Source: Gammaproteobacteria bacterium
GTDB taxonomy: Bacteria; Pseudomonadota; Gammaproteobacteria; SG8-11
NCBI GenBank assembly: GCA_013151345.1
Contig: JAADIM010000008.1
Location: 1 to 51,714, forward strand
DNA length: 51,714 bases
Direction of reading: 5' to 3'
In this document: positions 29,030 through 35,786 of the stretch, in pieces
Layout: every line of letters starts with the position of its first letter
Position numbering within the stretch: position 1 is the first letter of the stretch
The notes under the pieces: model-generated
What the model was told of the DNA's origin: nothing
What the model saw: the letters and a program-made list of their open reading frames with translations, nothing else
Database searches by the model: none
Translations under genes and position numbers: made by a program

Positions 29030-29045
29030 TGTGATCATTGTCACA
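29030..29045. promoter_or_regulatory. CRP/Vfr-type site upstream of the DUF1631 gene
   Basis: TGTGA-TCATTG-TCACA is a perfect palindromic match to the CRP half-sites. A possible promoter follows: TTGCTT (29054-29059), 16-bp spacer, TAGAAT (29076-29081). That puts the site near -50, between the classical class II and class I positions, so activation is plausible but not typical. Confidence 0.6.
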
Positions 29046-29096
29046 CTTTTATATTGCTTTCCGGCACAAAATCACTAGAATCAGGGCTGATTTAGT

Positions 29097-29164
29097 TATA
29101 TAAGCAAATATATAAGCAGGCCCCTGATTTGCAAGGACAAATGTTGATCTACAAGGACAAATGT
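29097..29164. repeat. Duplications in the DUF1631 leader, including a ribosome-binding-site/ATG unit
   Basis: TATATAAGCA occurs at 29097 and 29109 (12-bp step). CAAGGACAAATGT occurs at 29132-29144 and 29152-29164 (20-bp step). The second pair duplicates an AAGGA plus ATG. The first ATG is in frame with the gene, and the second reads ATG-TGA. Confidence 0.75.
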
Positions 29165-29191
29165 GAGGCAAAAAATAAGGGGTATTTGGGC

Positions 29192-30460
29192 ATGATTTTA
29201 CAATGCAACGCGGCAGGATACGCTAATAGCACAGATACAATAGAAATTAATTCTACGGTAATATCCAAAAAAAAGCTTTCCAAAGAGGAAGTTTTCAGCC
29301 TAATTTCAGAATTACTGAATTGTCGCTCCTCCAATGAATTTTCTACGAATAAAAAACGCATAGATAATGGTGATATTGTCACTGCTCTATCTTTAATGCA
29401 GCATAATATCGACACTCTTTTATTTGATAATGATTCAGGTGAATTCCGTTTAGACACGAAAATTATTAGCGATTTCGAACGCTTACTGCATATTAATATG
29501 TCTAGCACGATGAACAAGACTGACGTAGACACAATAGACGTCGTCAGAATGATGTTCGATATTATTTTTGAAGACAAGCGCTTATCAAATAAAACAAAAA
29601 CGCTGCTAGCAAAACTCCAGATTCCAGTACTCAAGGTCGCCTTTCTTGATAACGCTTATTTTTCTGACGACCCGCATCCGGCAGAGCGACTAATTAACAA
29701 ATTAACTGACGCAGCAATATCGCTCACAAAAATCGACGACAATAATAGCCCGTCTTTCTACCCTGAATTAAACGCAATTGTGACCCGAATAACGAATGAA
29801 TTTACCGATGACGCTGCCATATTTTCGGGTATTCTGGAATCATCCCAACTTTTCAAAAAAGAAAAACAAAATAAAACGAATCCATCTACCCAACACTTAT
29901 ATGACGCAACAGAAAAATTAAAACTTTTGTCTAATAGAATACAAAAATCATATTCCACAGACAACATCAAAAAATCAGTAGATGACAAATCAGCGAACAT
30001 CAATGTCAAAACCATTAGTAAAAATAAATTAAACCCTCCTATAGCTGCAACTGCATATGATTCAATAATAAATACTAAAAACTCTGCGCATACCAATCAA
30101 TTGATAACCAATGCAATTAGAAAAAAAATAATTGCAGATGAATTACCAAGAGAGGTGCGTGACTTTCTCACCACTACCTGGGCAAATGTTGCAACAAGGA
30201 TCTACAATGATCACAGTGATAAAAGTGAAATTTGGAAAACAACAATTTCGGTCGTTGATCAATTGGCCTGGATTTTTCAGCCAAAATCAAACTTCGAGGA
30301 TAAACAAAAAATAACTAATATCATTCCTCGTTTAGTAACAAATATTCAAGACGGTTTGGATTCAACAAATAGCGTTAGCAAAAACAAAACGCAATTATTT
30401 GCCACATTGCTATCGATACATGCCGCAAGCCTGAAAGAACAGCGCTTAGCTCGCAACTAG
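29192..30460 (+). CDS. DUF1631 family protein, short form
   Basis: This protein belongs to DUF1631, a gammaproteobacterial family of unknown function. The diagnostic stretch lies about 120 residues from the start: VVRMMFDIIFEDKRLS, then LLAKLQIPVLKVAFLDNAYF and DDPHPAERLINKLTDAAISL. At 422-443 residues it is shorter than most members as I know them. The middle (~250-310) is polar and Lys/Asn-rich. The start is uncertain: ATG 29192 has AAGGGG at 9 bases, while ATG 29141 and TTG 29129 are open upstream. A CRP-type site precedes the gene. No signal peptide or membrane segment is seen. Confidence 0.75.
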   Translation: MILQCNAAGYANSTDTIEINSTVISKKKLSKEEVFSLISELLNCRSSNEFSTNKKRIDNGDIVTALSLMQHNIDTLLFDNDSGEFRLDTKIISDFERLLHINMSSTMNKTDVDTIDVVRMMFDIIFEDKRLSNKTKTLLAKLQIPVLKVAFLDNAYFSDDPHPAERLINKLTDAAISLTKIDDNNSPSFYPELNAIVTRITNEFTDDAAIFSGILESSQLFKKEKQNKTNPSTQHLYDATEKLKLLSNRIQKSYSTDNIKKSVDDKSANINVKTISKNKLNPPIAATAYDSIINTKNSAHTNQLITNAIRKKIIADELPREVRDFLTTTWANVATRIYNDHSDKSEIWKTTISVVDQLAWIFQPKSNFEDKQKITNIIPRLVTNIQDGLDSTNSVSKNKTQLFATLLSIHAASLKEQRLARN

Positions 30461-30507
30461 CGCTTAATACCATGCCATGTTAAGTAAATGAGTATGTAAG
30501 ACCAACA

Positions 30508-31308
30508 TCATTTGCGCGCTGCTTTAATCTGCTCATATGCAGCTTTGATCTCCTGTGTTTTTTCAGTTGCAATTTTCATCATTTCCTCTGGCAAACCCTT
30601 TGAAACAAGTTTGTCTGGATGGTGTTCGTTCATAAGTTTTCTATACGCTCTTTTCACTTGTTCATCACTTGCTGCCTCAGACACACCCAGAACAGCGTAG
30701 GCCTCCTTTAGTTTTTCCTCACGCGACTTACCCGGGGAATCATAGTCGGCGGTATATTGCTGCTGTGCTTGTATCAAGCTAAGTAACTGCTCAAACTGCG
30801 CATGCGAGAAGCCTAATTTGCCAGAAATATAAACAAGTAATTTTTTCTCCGTTGAATGCACTTCACCGTCTGCTAGTGCTGTGGAAACAAGCATTTCGAG
30901 GAACATTTGAATTAAGTTTCGACGTCCACGGCATTCGTTTCGAAATTGATCAAGTACATCATCTAACGGAAATTGAGACTGCTTTCCTTCACCAAATAAA
31001 TTCATCGCGGCCTTGCGTTGATCTGGTGAGAGTTGCATATGAATCATCAGGTTTCGAGCAAGATCCAGCTCATCATGCGTAACACGGCCGTCCGCCTTGG
31101 CCATATGTCCCATAACAGAAAATATCGCTGTAAAAAATGCGGTTTGAACGCGCTCGGTTTCTCCTGCGCCCAATAATACTGAATCACCGGAGAACCCATC
31201 CAGGCCCTTGTCCAGGTTGTGACCCAGTGCGGCGCCCATTAACGCCCCTAATGGCCCCCCCAACATGAAGCCAAACGCGCCGCCTACTAATTTTCCCCAC
31301 CAGGCCAT
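30508..31308 (-). CDS. djlA: Co-chaperone DjlA
   Basis: DjlA is a membrane-anchored DnaJ-type partner of DnaK. The N-terminus (AFGFMLGGPLGALMGAALGH, residues ~11-30) is the Gly-rich membrane segment. A TerB-like helical domain follows (~55-185, with KADGRVTHDELDLARNL and ADGEVHSTEKKLLVYI). The C-terminal J domain (~200-266) has the essential HPD in NEHHPDKL and the EEKLKEAYAVLGV start. The 266 residues match the family. It converges on the DUF1631 gene. Confidence 0.94.
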   Translation of the reverse strand: MAWWGKLVGGAFGFMLGGPLGALMGAALGHNLDKGLDGFSGDSVLLGAGETERVQTAFFTAIFSVMGHMAKADGRVTHDELDLARNLMIHMQLSPDQRKAAMNLFGEGKQSQFPLDDVLDQFRNECRGRRNLIQMFLEMLVSTALADGEVHSTEKKLLVYISGKLGFSHAQFEQLLSLIQAQQQYTADYDSPGKSREEKLKEAYAVLGVSEAASDEQVKRAYRKLMNEHHPDKLVSKGLPEEMMKIATEKTQEIKAAYEQIKAARK

Positions 31309-31476
31309 TTCACCACCTCAATAGTCGCTGAGTTATAATTTAGCACCCAAAGTAATATCAGCTGCGCCTGTTTTAACATATTAAGCTGCACAGCTAAAGA
31401 AATTTCAAAAAATGAGGATATAACTATATACATAGATATAATTGGAAACTAGTGTACTGTATCGAGTAATCTCCCC

Positions 31477-31488
31477 TAACCTAGGTTA
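31477..31488. promoter_or_regulatory. 12-bp palindrome before the receiver gene
   Basis: TAACCTAGGTTA is a perfect palindrome ending 21 bases before the receiver-gene ATG. It might be an operator, but the motif is not one I recognise and it may be chance. Confidence 0.25.
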
Positions 31489-31509
31489 AAATGATATTAA
31501 ATCAGAAAT

Positions 31510-31968
31510 ATGAAACGCTTCTCTTTCAAAAATTTCTTCTCTCGAACCAGCAGCGAACGTCGCAAGCGTGGCCGCGCTCAACGTTACAATGCAACAATTC
31601 TTATCGTGGACGATTCTCGTACCGTAGTACATGTACTCAAAACCCTATTAGTGAAAGCGGGCTTTAAAGCATTAACAGCCATGACCGGCGAACAGGGAAT
31701 TAGTATGGCAAAAATACACAAGCCCGACCTAATTCTTATGGACCTCGTGATGCCAGGGATAAACGGCTTTCAAGCAACACGTATGATACGCCAAGATCCA
31801 CTTATCAAGGATATCCCGATCGTTATTATTAGCGGAAATGAACAAGCAGCTGAAAAATTTTGGGGTATTCGTATTGGTGCCAACGGATTCCTAGCCAAGC
31901 CTATTACTCGAGAAAAATTCTTTGAAACCATTGATGAAATTCTCAATTTAGAATCAATTGCCAGTTAG
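31510..31968 (+). CDS. Single-domain response regulator (PilG/PilH-like receiver)
   Basis: After a basic, polar N-terminus (~27 residues; RTSSERRKRGRAQRY) there is one CheY-like receiver domain. The acidic pair is in ILIVDDSRTV, the phosphoacceptor Asp in LILMDLVMPG, the switch Ser in IVIISGN and the conserved Lys in FLAKPIT. The FWGIRIGANGFLAKP ending resembles twitching-motility regulators. There is no output domain, so it acts through a protein partner. No kinase gene is adjacent. The basic N-terminal extension is unusual and its role is unknown. Confidence 0.85.
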   Translation: MKRFSFKNFFSRTSSERRKRGRAQRYNATILIVDDSRTVVHVLKTLLVKAGFKALTAMTGEQGISMAKIHKPDLILMDLVMPGINGFQATRMIRQDPLIKDIPIVIISGNEQAAEKFWGIRIGANGFLAKPITREKFFETIDEILNLESIAS

Positions 31969-31989
31969 GAACGTGCATGTTTCCTGAAC

Positions 31990-32017
31990 CCCTCTATTAA
32001 ACACTTTAATTATAGGG
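31990..32017 (+). terminator. Hairpin after the receiver gene (weak terminator candidate)
   Basis: CCCTCTATTAAA (31990-32001), loop CAC, and TTTAATTATAGGG pair with one mismatch and one bulge. No T tract follows, so rho-independent termination is doubtful. Confidence 0.3.
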
Positions 32018-32047
32018 AAGCTGTGACTGTATACTTACTGATTGTAT

Positions 32048-32220
32048 ATATACCCGTAGCGATTGAGATTTAGGTGTAACTGCACGCCCTCTTTATTCCA
32101 TGGCGGCGTTGAAATTCCTCGCAATAGAGCGACTATAGCGACTATTACTCGTCATTTCGCCTTGCCATGAAATAAATAGGACGCACATTTACACCTATAT
32201 CCCAAACGCCACGGGTATAC
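32048..32220. mobile_element. MITE-like ~175-bp imperfect palindrome
   Basis: The left arm (about 32048-32104, ATACCCGTAGCG ... TTCCATGGC) matches the reverse complement of the right arm (32164-32220, ATACCCGTGGCG ... TTTCATGGC) at roughly four of five bases. Pairing continues inward (GAAATtcCtCG / GAAATgaCgAG, and AATAG-GCGACTATAG), so almost the whole element could fold into one long hairpin. It carries no open frame. It fills most of the gap between the receiver and Fe-S carrier genes. No flanking target duplication could be assigned with certainty. Confidence 0.7.
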
Positions 32221-32298
32221 TTAACTTTACCCGCCAAATCATGTTAAAATAGCAACAATTGTTTTAGATATTACAATAAAACTTGTACGGAGTATGGC

Positions 32299-32664
32299 AT
32301 GGCCAATATACAATTTGATCAAAAATTAACAAATGAAATTAAAGTCTCGCCTGCAGCGATTGAACAACTTATCGCAATCACTTCAAGTGAGGAAGACGTA
32401 AATGGTATTCGCATATTTGTTTCTGGCGGTGGTTGCGGTGGTATGACATACGGCCTGACCTTTGTCGACAAACCCAGCTCATATGATCGCGTACTAGAAA
32501 GTAAAGGCCTGAATATATATGTCGACTCGGTTGCATTGAGTTTCCTCGAAGGCGTAGAAATTGATTATAAAACGGAGGGTCTTAATACGAACTTCGTATT
32601 CTCAAATGTATTCGCCAATTCAGGTGGAAGCGGCACGTGCGGTGGATGCGGTGGTGCAGGTTAA
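32299..32664 (+). CDS. A-type iron-sulfur carrier (HesB/IscA/ErpA family)
   Basis: This 121-residue protein has the A-type carrier fold that passes Fe-S clusters to apoproteins. The three ligand cysteines are in VSGGGCGGMTYGLTF (near residue 49) and the C-terminal GTCGGCGGAG. The last two are C-x2-C; IscA and ErpA usually have C-x-C, so this is a different subgroup. VDSVALSFLEGVEIDY is the family middle segment. ACGGAG precedes the ATG. No isc or suf genes are near. A terminator and a long tandem array follow. Confidence 0.88.
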   Translation: MANIQFDQKLTNEIKVSPAAIEQLIAITSSEEDVNGIRIFVSGGGCGGMTYGLTFVDKPSSYDRVLESKGLNIYVDSVALSFLEGVEIDYKTEGLNTNFVFSNVFANSGGSGTCGGCGGAG

Positions 32665-32718
32665 GTGGGGATGAAGGAGGAGGATGCAGTTGAACCCTAT
32701 CCTTCTACCCAGTTTTTT
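32665..32718 (+). terminator. Rho-independent terminator after the Fe-S carrier gene
   Basis: Directly after the stop, TGGGGATGAAGGAGGAGG can pair with CCTATCCTTCTACCCA with small bulges, followed by GTTTTTTAG. The T run is also the edge of the tandem array. Confidence 0.6.
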
Positions 32719-32805
32719 AGTACATTATTTTAGTACATAGTTTTAGTACATAGTTTTAGTACATAGTTTTAGTACATAGTTTTAGTACATAGTTTTAGTC
32801 AGTAG
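32715..32805. repeat. Seven-unit 13-bp tandem array
   Basis: TTTTAGTACATAG is repeated five times exactly (32728-32792). It is flanked by TTTTAGTACATTA (32715-32727) and TTTTAGTCAGTAG (32793-32805). Each full unit carries two TAG triplets, and a 13-bp period puts stops in all three frames. Confidence 0.97.
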
Positions 32806-32816
32806 TCGTGATAATA

Positions 32817-32865
32817 TTTTTTTCAGTACTTTTTTCTAAAATTTTTTTAAAACTTTTTTTAAAAG
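32817..32865. repeat. Four-unit 12-13-bp tandem array before the ATP-grasp gene
   Basis: The units are TTTTTTTCAGTAC (32817-32829), TTTTTTCTAAAA (32830-32841), TTTTTTTAAAAC (32842-32853) and TTTTTTTAAAAG (32854-32865). The array ends where the conserved ATP-grasp reading frame begins. Confidence 0.85.
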
Positions 32866-32875
32866 AAGTGGCCCG

Positions 32876-32953
32876 GTTATACGCTCTCGTATTCTACTCA
32901 TAACCCAACCAAACAGTTACCGAATTGCACCCTACATAAAAGCAGCGAACCGC
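32876..32953 (+). other. In-frame coding extension upstream of the ATP-grasp ATG
   Basis: The frame of the ATP-grasp gene stays open back to a TAA at 32837-32839. From about 32879 it reads IRSRILLITQPN, then SYRIAPYIKAANR and on into MGLEVLIASRGEHS. This is the expected first beta-strand and helix of an ATP-grasp N-terminal domain. No ATG, GTG or TTG occurs in frame here. ATA 32879 and ATT 32891 are the only near-start codons. Confidence 0.7.
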
Positions 32954-34123
32954 ATGGGCCTCGAGGTACTGATTGCGTCGCGCGGCGAACATTCGCTGAT
33001 TTCCGAGGTTCACCGCGGCTTGCACATTGATCTGGAAAATCTCAACAGTTCACTCACCCACATTCTCAAAGAAGAAAAAAAAACACCCTTTGCAGGCGTG
33101 TTAGGCAGCGATGACAGTACCGTAGAGCTTGCTGCTAAAGTCGCAGACGCACTTGGACTCCCGCAAAACCCACAAACCGCCGCACGCTTGACCCAACGCA
33201 AAGACCTGGCACGCGCCCACCTGACACAAGCTGGCTGCCCCGTACCAAAATACCGCTTGATCAATATTGACATTCCGCTCAATAAGCAAATAGCGGGCTT
33301 TCCTTGGCCCTGTGTGATCAAACCCCTAAATCTATCTGCAAGCCGGGGGGTTATTCGCGCAAATAACACCGAAGAATTTGTTGCTGCATGTAACCGTATT
33401 AAACCCATTATTGCAGAATCAAATGATGAGTTTGCGAAACACCATATACTTGCAGAAGAATATATCGATGGTATAGAAGTCGCTTTCGAAGGTTATCTTC
33501 ACGACAGCGAACTCACCACGTTGGTGATATTTGACAAACCGGATCCACTAGAAGGACCTTACTTCGAAGAAACAATCTATGTCACGCCATCACAATTGGA
33601 CAATACTACTCAAATAAGAATTAAACAAAACATTGCGCAAGCGTGCAAGGCATATGGCCTGACCACAGGCCCTGTGCACGCCGAGTTACGAATCAATGAA
33701 CAAAATGCCTGGATCTTGGAAGTCGCTTGCCGCACGATTGGTGGAGATTGCGCACGTAGTCTTGATAACGGTAGCAATTTCAATCTGGAAGAACTCGCTA
33801 TATCACTGGCAATAGGTCGTCCAATAAAAACGCGACCACCTGAAGATGCTCGTGGTGTCATGATGATTCCGATCAAGCAAGGCGGTATATTGCGCCGCGT
33901 AGAGGGTATTTCCGCTGCTCTAAAAATCGCAAACATCAAGAAAATTGATATCATTATTCGGGAAGGAAACGAGCTAATCCCGCTTCCGGAAGGAAACCAA
34001 TATCCAGGTTATATTTTCGCTCGCGGCCAATCTCCAACAGATGTCATTCATGCACTCAGAGAAGCGCTTTCTAAGCTAGACTTTGTAGTTGCGCCGCTGT
34101 TTAAATTAAATAAGTTAAATTAA
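32954..34123 (+). CDS. ATP-grasp domain enzyme of unknown substrate
   Basis: ATP-grasp enzymes join a carboxylate to an amine or thiol through an acyl phosphate. From the first ATG this is 389 residues. Visible features are PWPCVIKPLNLSASRGVIRA (ATP loop, ~115-135), ILAEEYIDGIEVAFEGYL (~167-185), the metal-binding AWILEVACRTIGGDCAR (~254-270) and a C-terminal PurK/CarB-like tail. The conserved N-terminus begins ~25 codons upstream of this ATG, so the annotated start is a minimum. No neighbouring biosynthetic genes reveal the substrate. The gene ends in an exact 14-bp duplication across its stop. Confidence 0.83.
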   Translation: MGLEVLIASRGEHSLISEVHRGLHIDLENLNSSLTHILKEEKKTPFAGVLGSDDSTVELAAKVADALGLPQNPQTAARLTQRKDLARAHLTQAGCPVPKYRLINIDIPLNKQIAGFPWPCVIKPLNLSASRGVIRANNTEEFVAACNRIKPIIAESNDEFAKHHILAEEYIDGIEVAFEGYLHDSELTTLVIFDKPDPLEGPYFEETIYVTPSQLDNTTQIRIKQNIAQACKAYGLTTGPVHAELRINEQNAWILEVACRTIGGDCARSLDNGSNFNLEELAISLAIGRPIKTRPPEDARGVMMIPIKQGGILRRVEGISAALKIANIKKIDIIIREGNELIPLPEGNQYPGYIFARGQSPTDVIHALREALSKLDFVVAPLFKLNKLN

Positions 34124-34128
34124 ATAAG
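34101..34128. repeat. Exact 14-bp tandem duplication across the ATP-grasp stop codon
   Basis: TTAAATTAAATAAG occurs at 34101-34114 and again, identical, at 34115-34128. The second copy holds the stop codon TAA (34121-34123). The protein end K-L-N-K-L-N reflects the duplication. Confidence 0.95.
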
Positions 34129-34154
34129 GCAAACTGAACAAACAGTAATTGAGA

Positions 34155-34442
34155 CTACTTTTTACCGCCGCCAGCCGCCTGAAAACCTGCAGGTAATTGT
34201 CCGTAATCACCTTCTCCAAAAAAGAAGCCTAACATGTGTTTTTCGATCAACTCAATAGATTGAATATCAGCCGTGCTTAGGCCGTTTTCATTTATTATAG
34301 TAGTTGAGCGCTCCAGCCATTGCTGCCACCCTTCCTTGGAAACATTATCAAAAATTCGTTGACCCAATTCACCAGGATGGGTAAATTTATCGAGGCCTTC
34401 GGCTTGTGTTTTTAGAACAACACATTGTACTAATCTGGTCAT
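34155..34442 (-). CDS. yggX: Fe(2+)-trafficking protein YggX
   Basis: YggX is a small cytoplasmic protein linked to iron handling and protection of Fe-S clusters from oxidation. The 95-residue product shows the family Cys near the start (RLVQCVVLK), HPGELGQRI, SKEGWQQWLERSTTIINE and EKHMLGFFFGEG. ATG 34442 is preferred over the GTG one codon upstream. AGGA lies 6-7 bases before it. That AGGA is the last of four tandem copies of the unit, so its ribosome-binding region has been repeated. It converges with the ATP-grasp gene. Confidence 0.95.
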   Translation of the reverse strand: MTRLVQCVVLKTQAEGLDKFTHPGELGQRIFDNVSKEGWQQWLERSTTIINENGLSTADIQSIELIEKHMLGFFFGEGDYGQLPAGFQAAGGGKK

Positions 34443-34448
34443 CACTTA

Positions 34449-34508
34449 TCCTAATAAAAAAGTCCTAATAAAAAAGTCCTAATAAATAAAAGTCCTAATA
34501 AATAAAAG
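34449..34508. repeat. Four tandem units carrying the yggX ribosome-binding site
   Basis: The plus-strand units are TCCTAATAAAAAAG twice (34449-34462, 34463-34476) and TCCTAATAAATAAAAG twice (34477-34492, 34493-34508). On the minus strand each ends in TTAGGA. The copy nearest yggX supplies its Shine-Dalgarno. Confidence 0.95.
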
Positions 34509-34552
34509 CACTAAAAATTAATGCTTAATATTAATAATACTAATAAAAAATT

Positions 34553-35602
34553 TTATTCATATTTTTTCAACAAAACACCTTCATCACCACAACAGCTGGC
34601 AGCACATTGTTTTATTTGAAATATCTCTTCTTCGCTACCTTCGAGATAAGATGCTATCGGGCGGTTTTCCTTGGCACAATCGCAACCCTTATCATTATAC
34701 ACATAAATATTTTTCAGTCCCGCCCGTACGGCTGCGTCTTGCGCCTTAAATAATATATCTTCTGGTGTTGGGGGTAAATGACTTAATTTATAGGCCGGAA
34801 AAAACCGGGTGATATGCCAAGGACTTTCTTTACCCAGATTATCCCGTACCCAACATGCGATTTCGTAGTGCTCTTCAGGATCATCATTCTTGCCAGGAAT
34901 AATATTGGTTCGAGTTTCCACATGAATACCCAACTCATGAGCTTTTTTGATCGAGTGCAAAACCTGCTCTACTTTGGCAGGTCGACATATTTCCTTATAG
35001 AAGATATCACGCATGCTTTTGATGTCAGAACAGAGCACATCAATATACGGCGCAACTAATTCCAGCGCCTCGTCGGTAATATAGCTATTGGAAACATACA
35101 CCGTATATAATCCTGCGGCATGCGCCAATTTGCTTACATCTATCACGTACTCTAACCATACCGCTGGCTCTGAGTAAGTAAAAGCAATACCCTGAACATT
35201 AGCCCGTATCGCTGAATCAATCAGAGACTGGGGCGTTACCCAGGCTTCCTTGGACTCGCCTTTCGCAAGACTATCCAATGCTTCTACACCCCAGGAAATA
35301 TCCAAATTATGACAACCCCCACAGCGAAAGCTGCAACCGTAACTACCTACTGACATTACGCGTGTTCCCGGGCGAAAATGCTTGACCGGCTTATCCTCGA
35401 TAGGATCAATATCAATGGACGACAAAATACCATATGATAGGTTATACAACGTCCCATTGCGATTTACATGCGCCTGACAAAAACCACGTTGCCCATGAAC
35501 AATCTTGCAACGCCACAGACACAGATTACAGCGCGTTGCCCCATTATCTAGTTTTTCCTGTAACCGAGTTTCTACGAGTTGGTATTGATTCGCTACTGCC
35601 AT
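34553..35602 (-). CDS. Radical SAM protein, AmrS-like (AmmeMemoRadiSam type)
   Basis: This 349-residue enzyme resembles AmrS, the radical SAM member of the AmmeMemoRadiSam system. The [4Fe-4S] motif is C-x3-C-x2-C in GCSFRCGGCHN, preceded by a zinc-like N-terminal cluster CNLCLWRCKIVHGQRGFC and SSIDIDPIEDKPVKHF. SETRTNIIPG-type and HITRFFPAYKL segments are also typical. ATG 35602 has AAGGT at 9 bases; an earlier TTG lacks one. The C-terminus differs from the usual CPNCG ending: it has CDCAKE and QCAASCCGDEG. Partner Memo and AMMECR1 genes are not in the window. Confidence 0.85.
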   Translation of the reverse strand: MAVANQYQLVETRLQEKLDNGATRCNLCLWRCKIVHGQRGFCQAHVNRNGTLYNLSYGILSSIDIDPIEDKPVKHFRPGTRVMSVGSYGCSFRCGGCHNLDISWGVEALDSLAKGESKEAWVTPQSLIDSAIRANVQGIAFTYSEPAVWLEYVIDVSKLAHAAGLYTVYVSNSYITDEALELVAPYIDVLCSDIKSMRDIFYKEICRPAKVEQVLHSIKKAHELGIHVETRTNIIPGKNDDPEEHYEIACWVRDNLGKESPWHITRFFPAYKLSHLPPTPEDILFKAQDAAVRAGLKNIYVYNDKGCDCAKENRPIASYLEGSEEEIFQIKQCAASCCGDEGVLLKKYE

Positions 35603-35786
35603 AACAATTGACCTTAAATACAAAATACTTAGGATGCGTAATAAAACAAGCGCATAGTGGAAAAACCGTTTTATGTTATATATTTATATTAACACACCAA
35701 ATCAAGCACAAACACTCAGCAAAACCAGGTGTTCTTTACAGTACTAAACGTTAAAATATATTAATTTATTAACAAAGGTAGCTACC

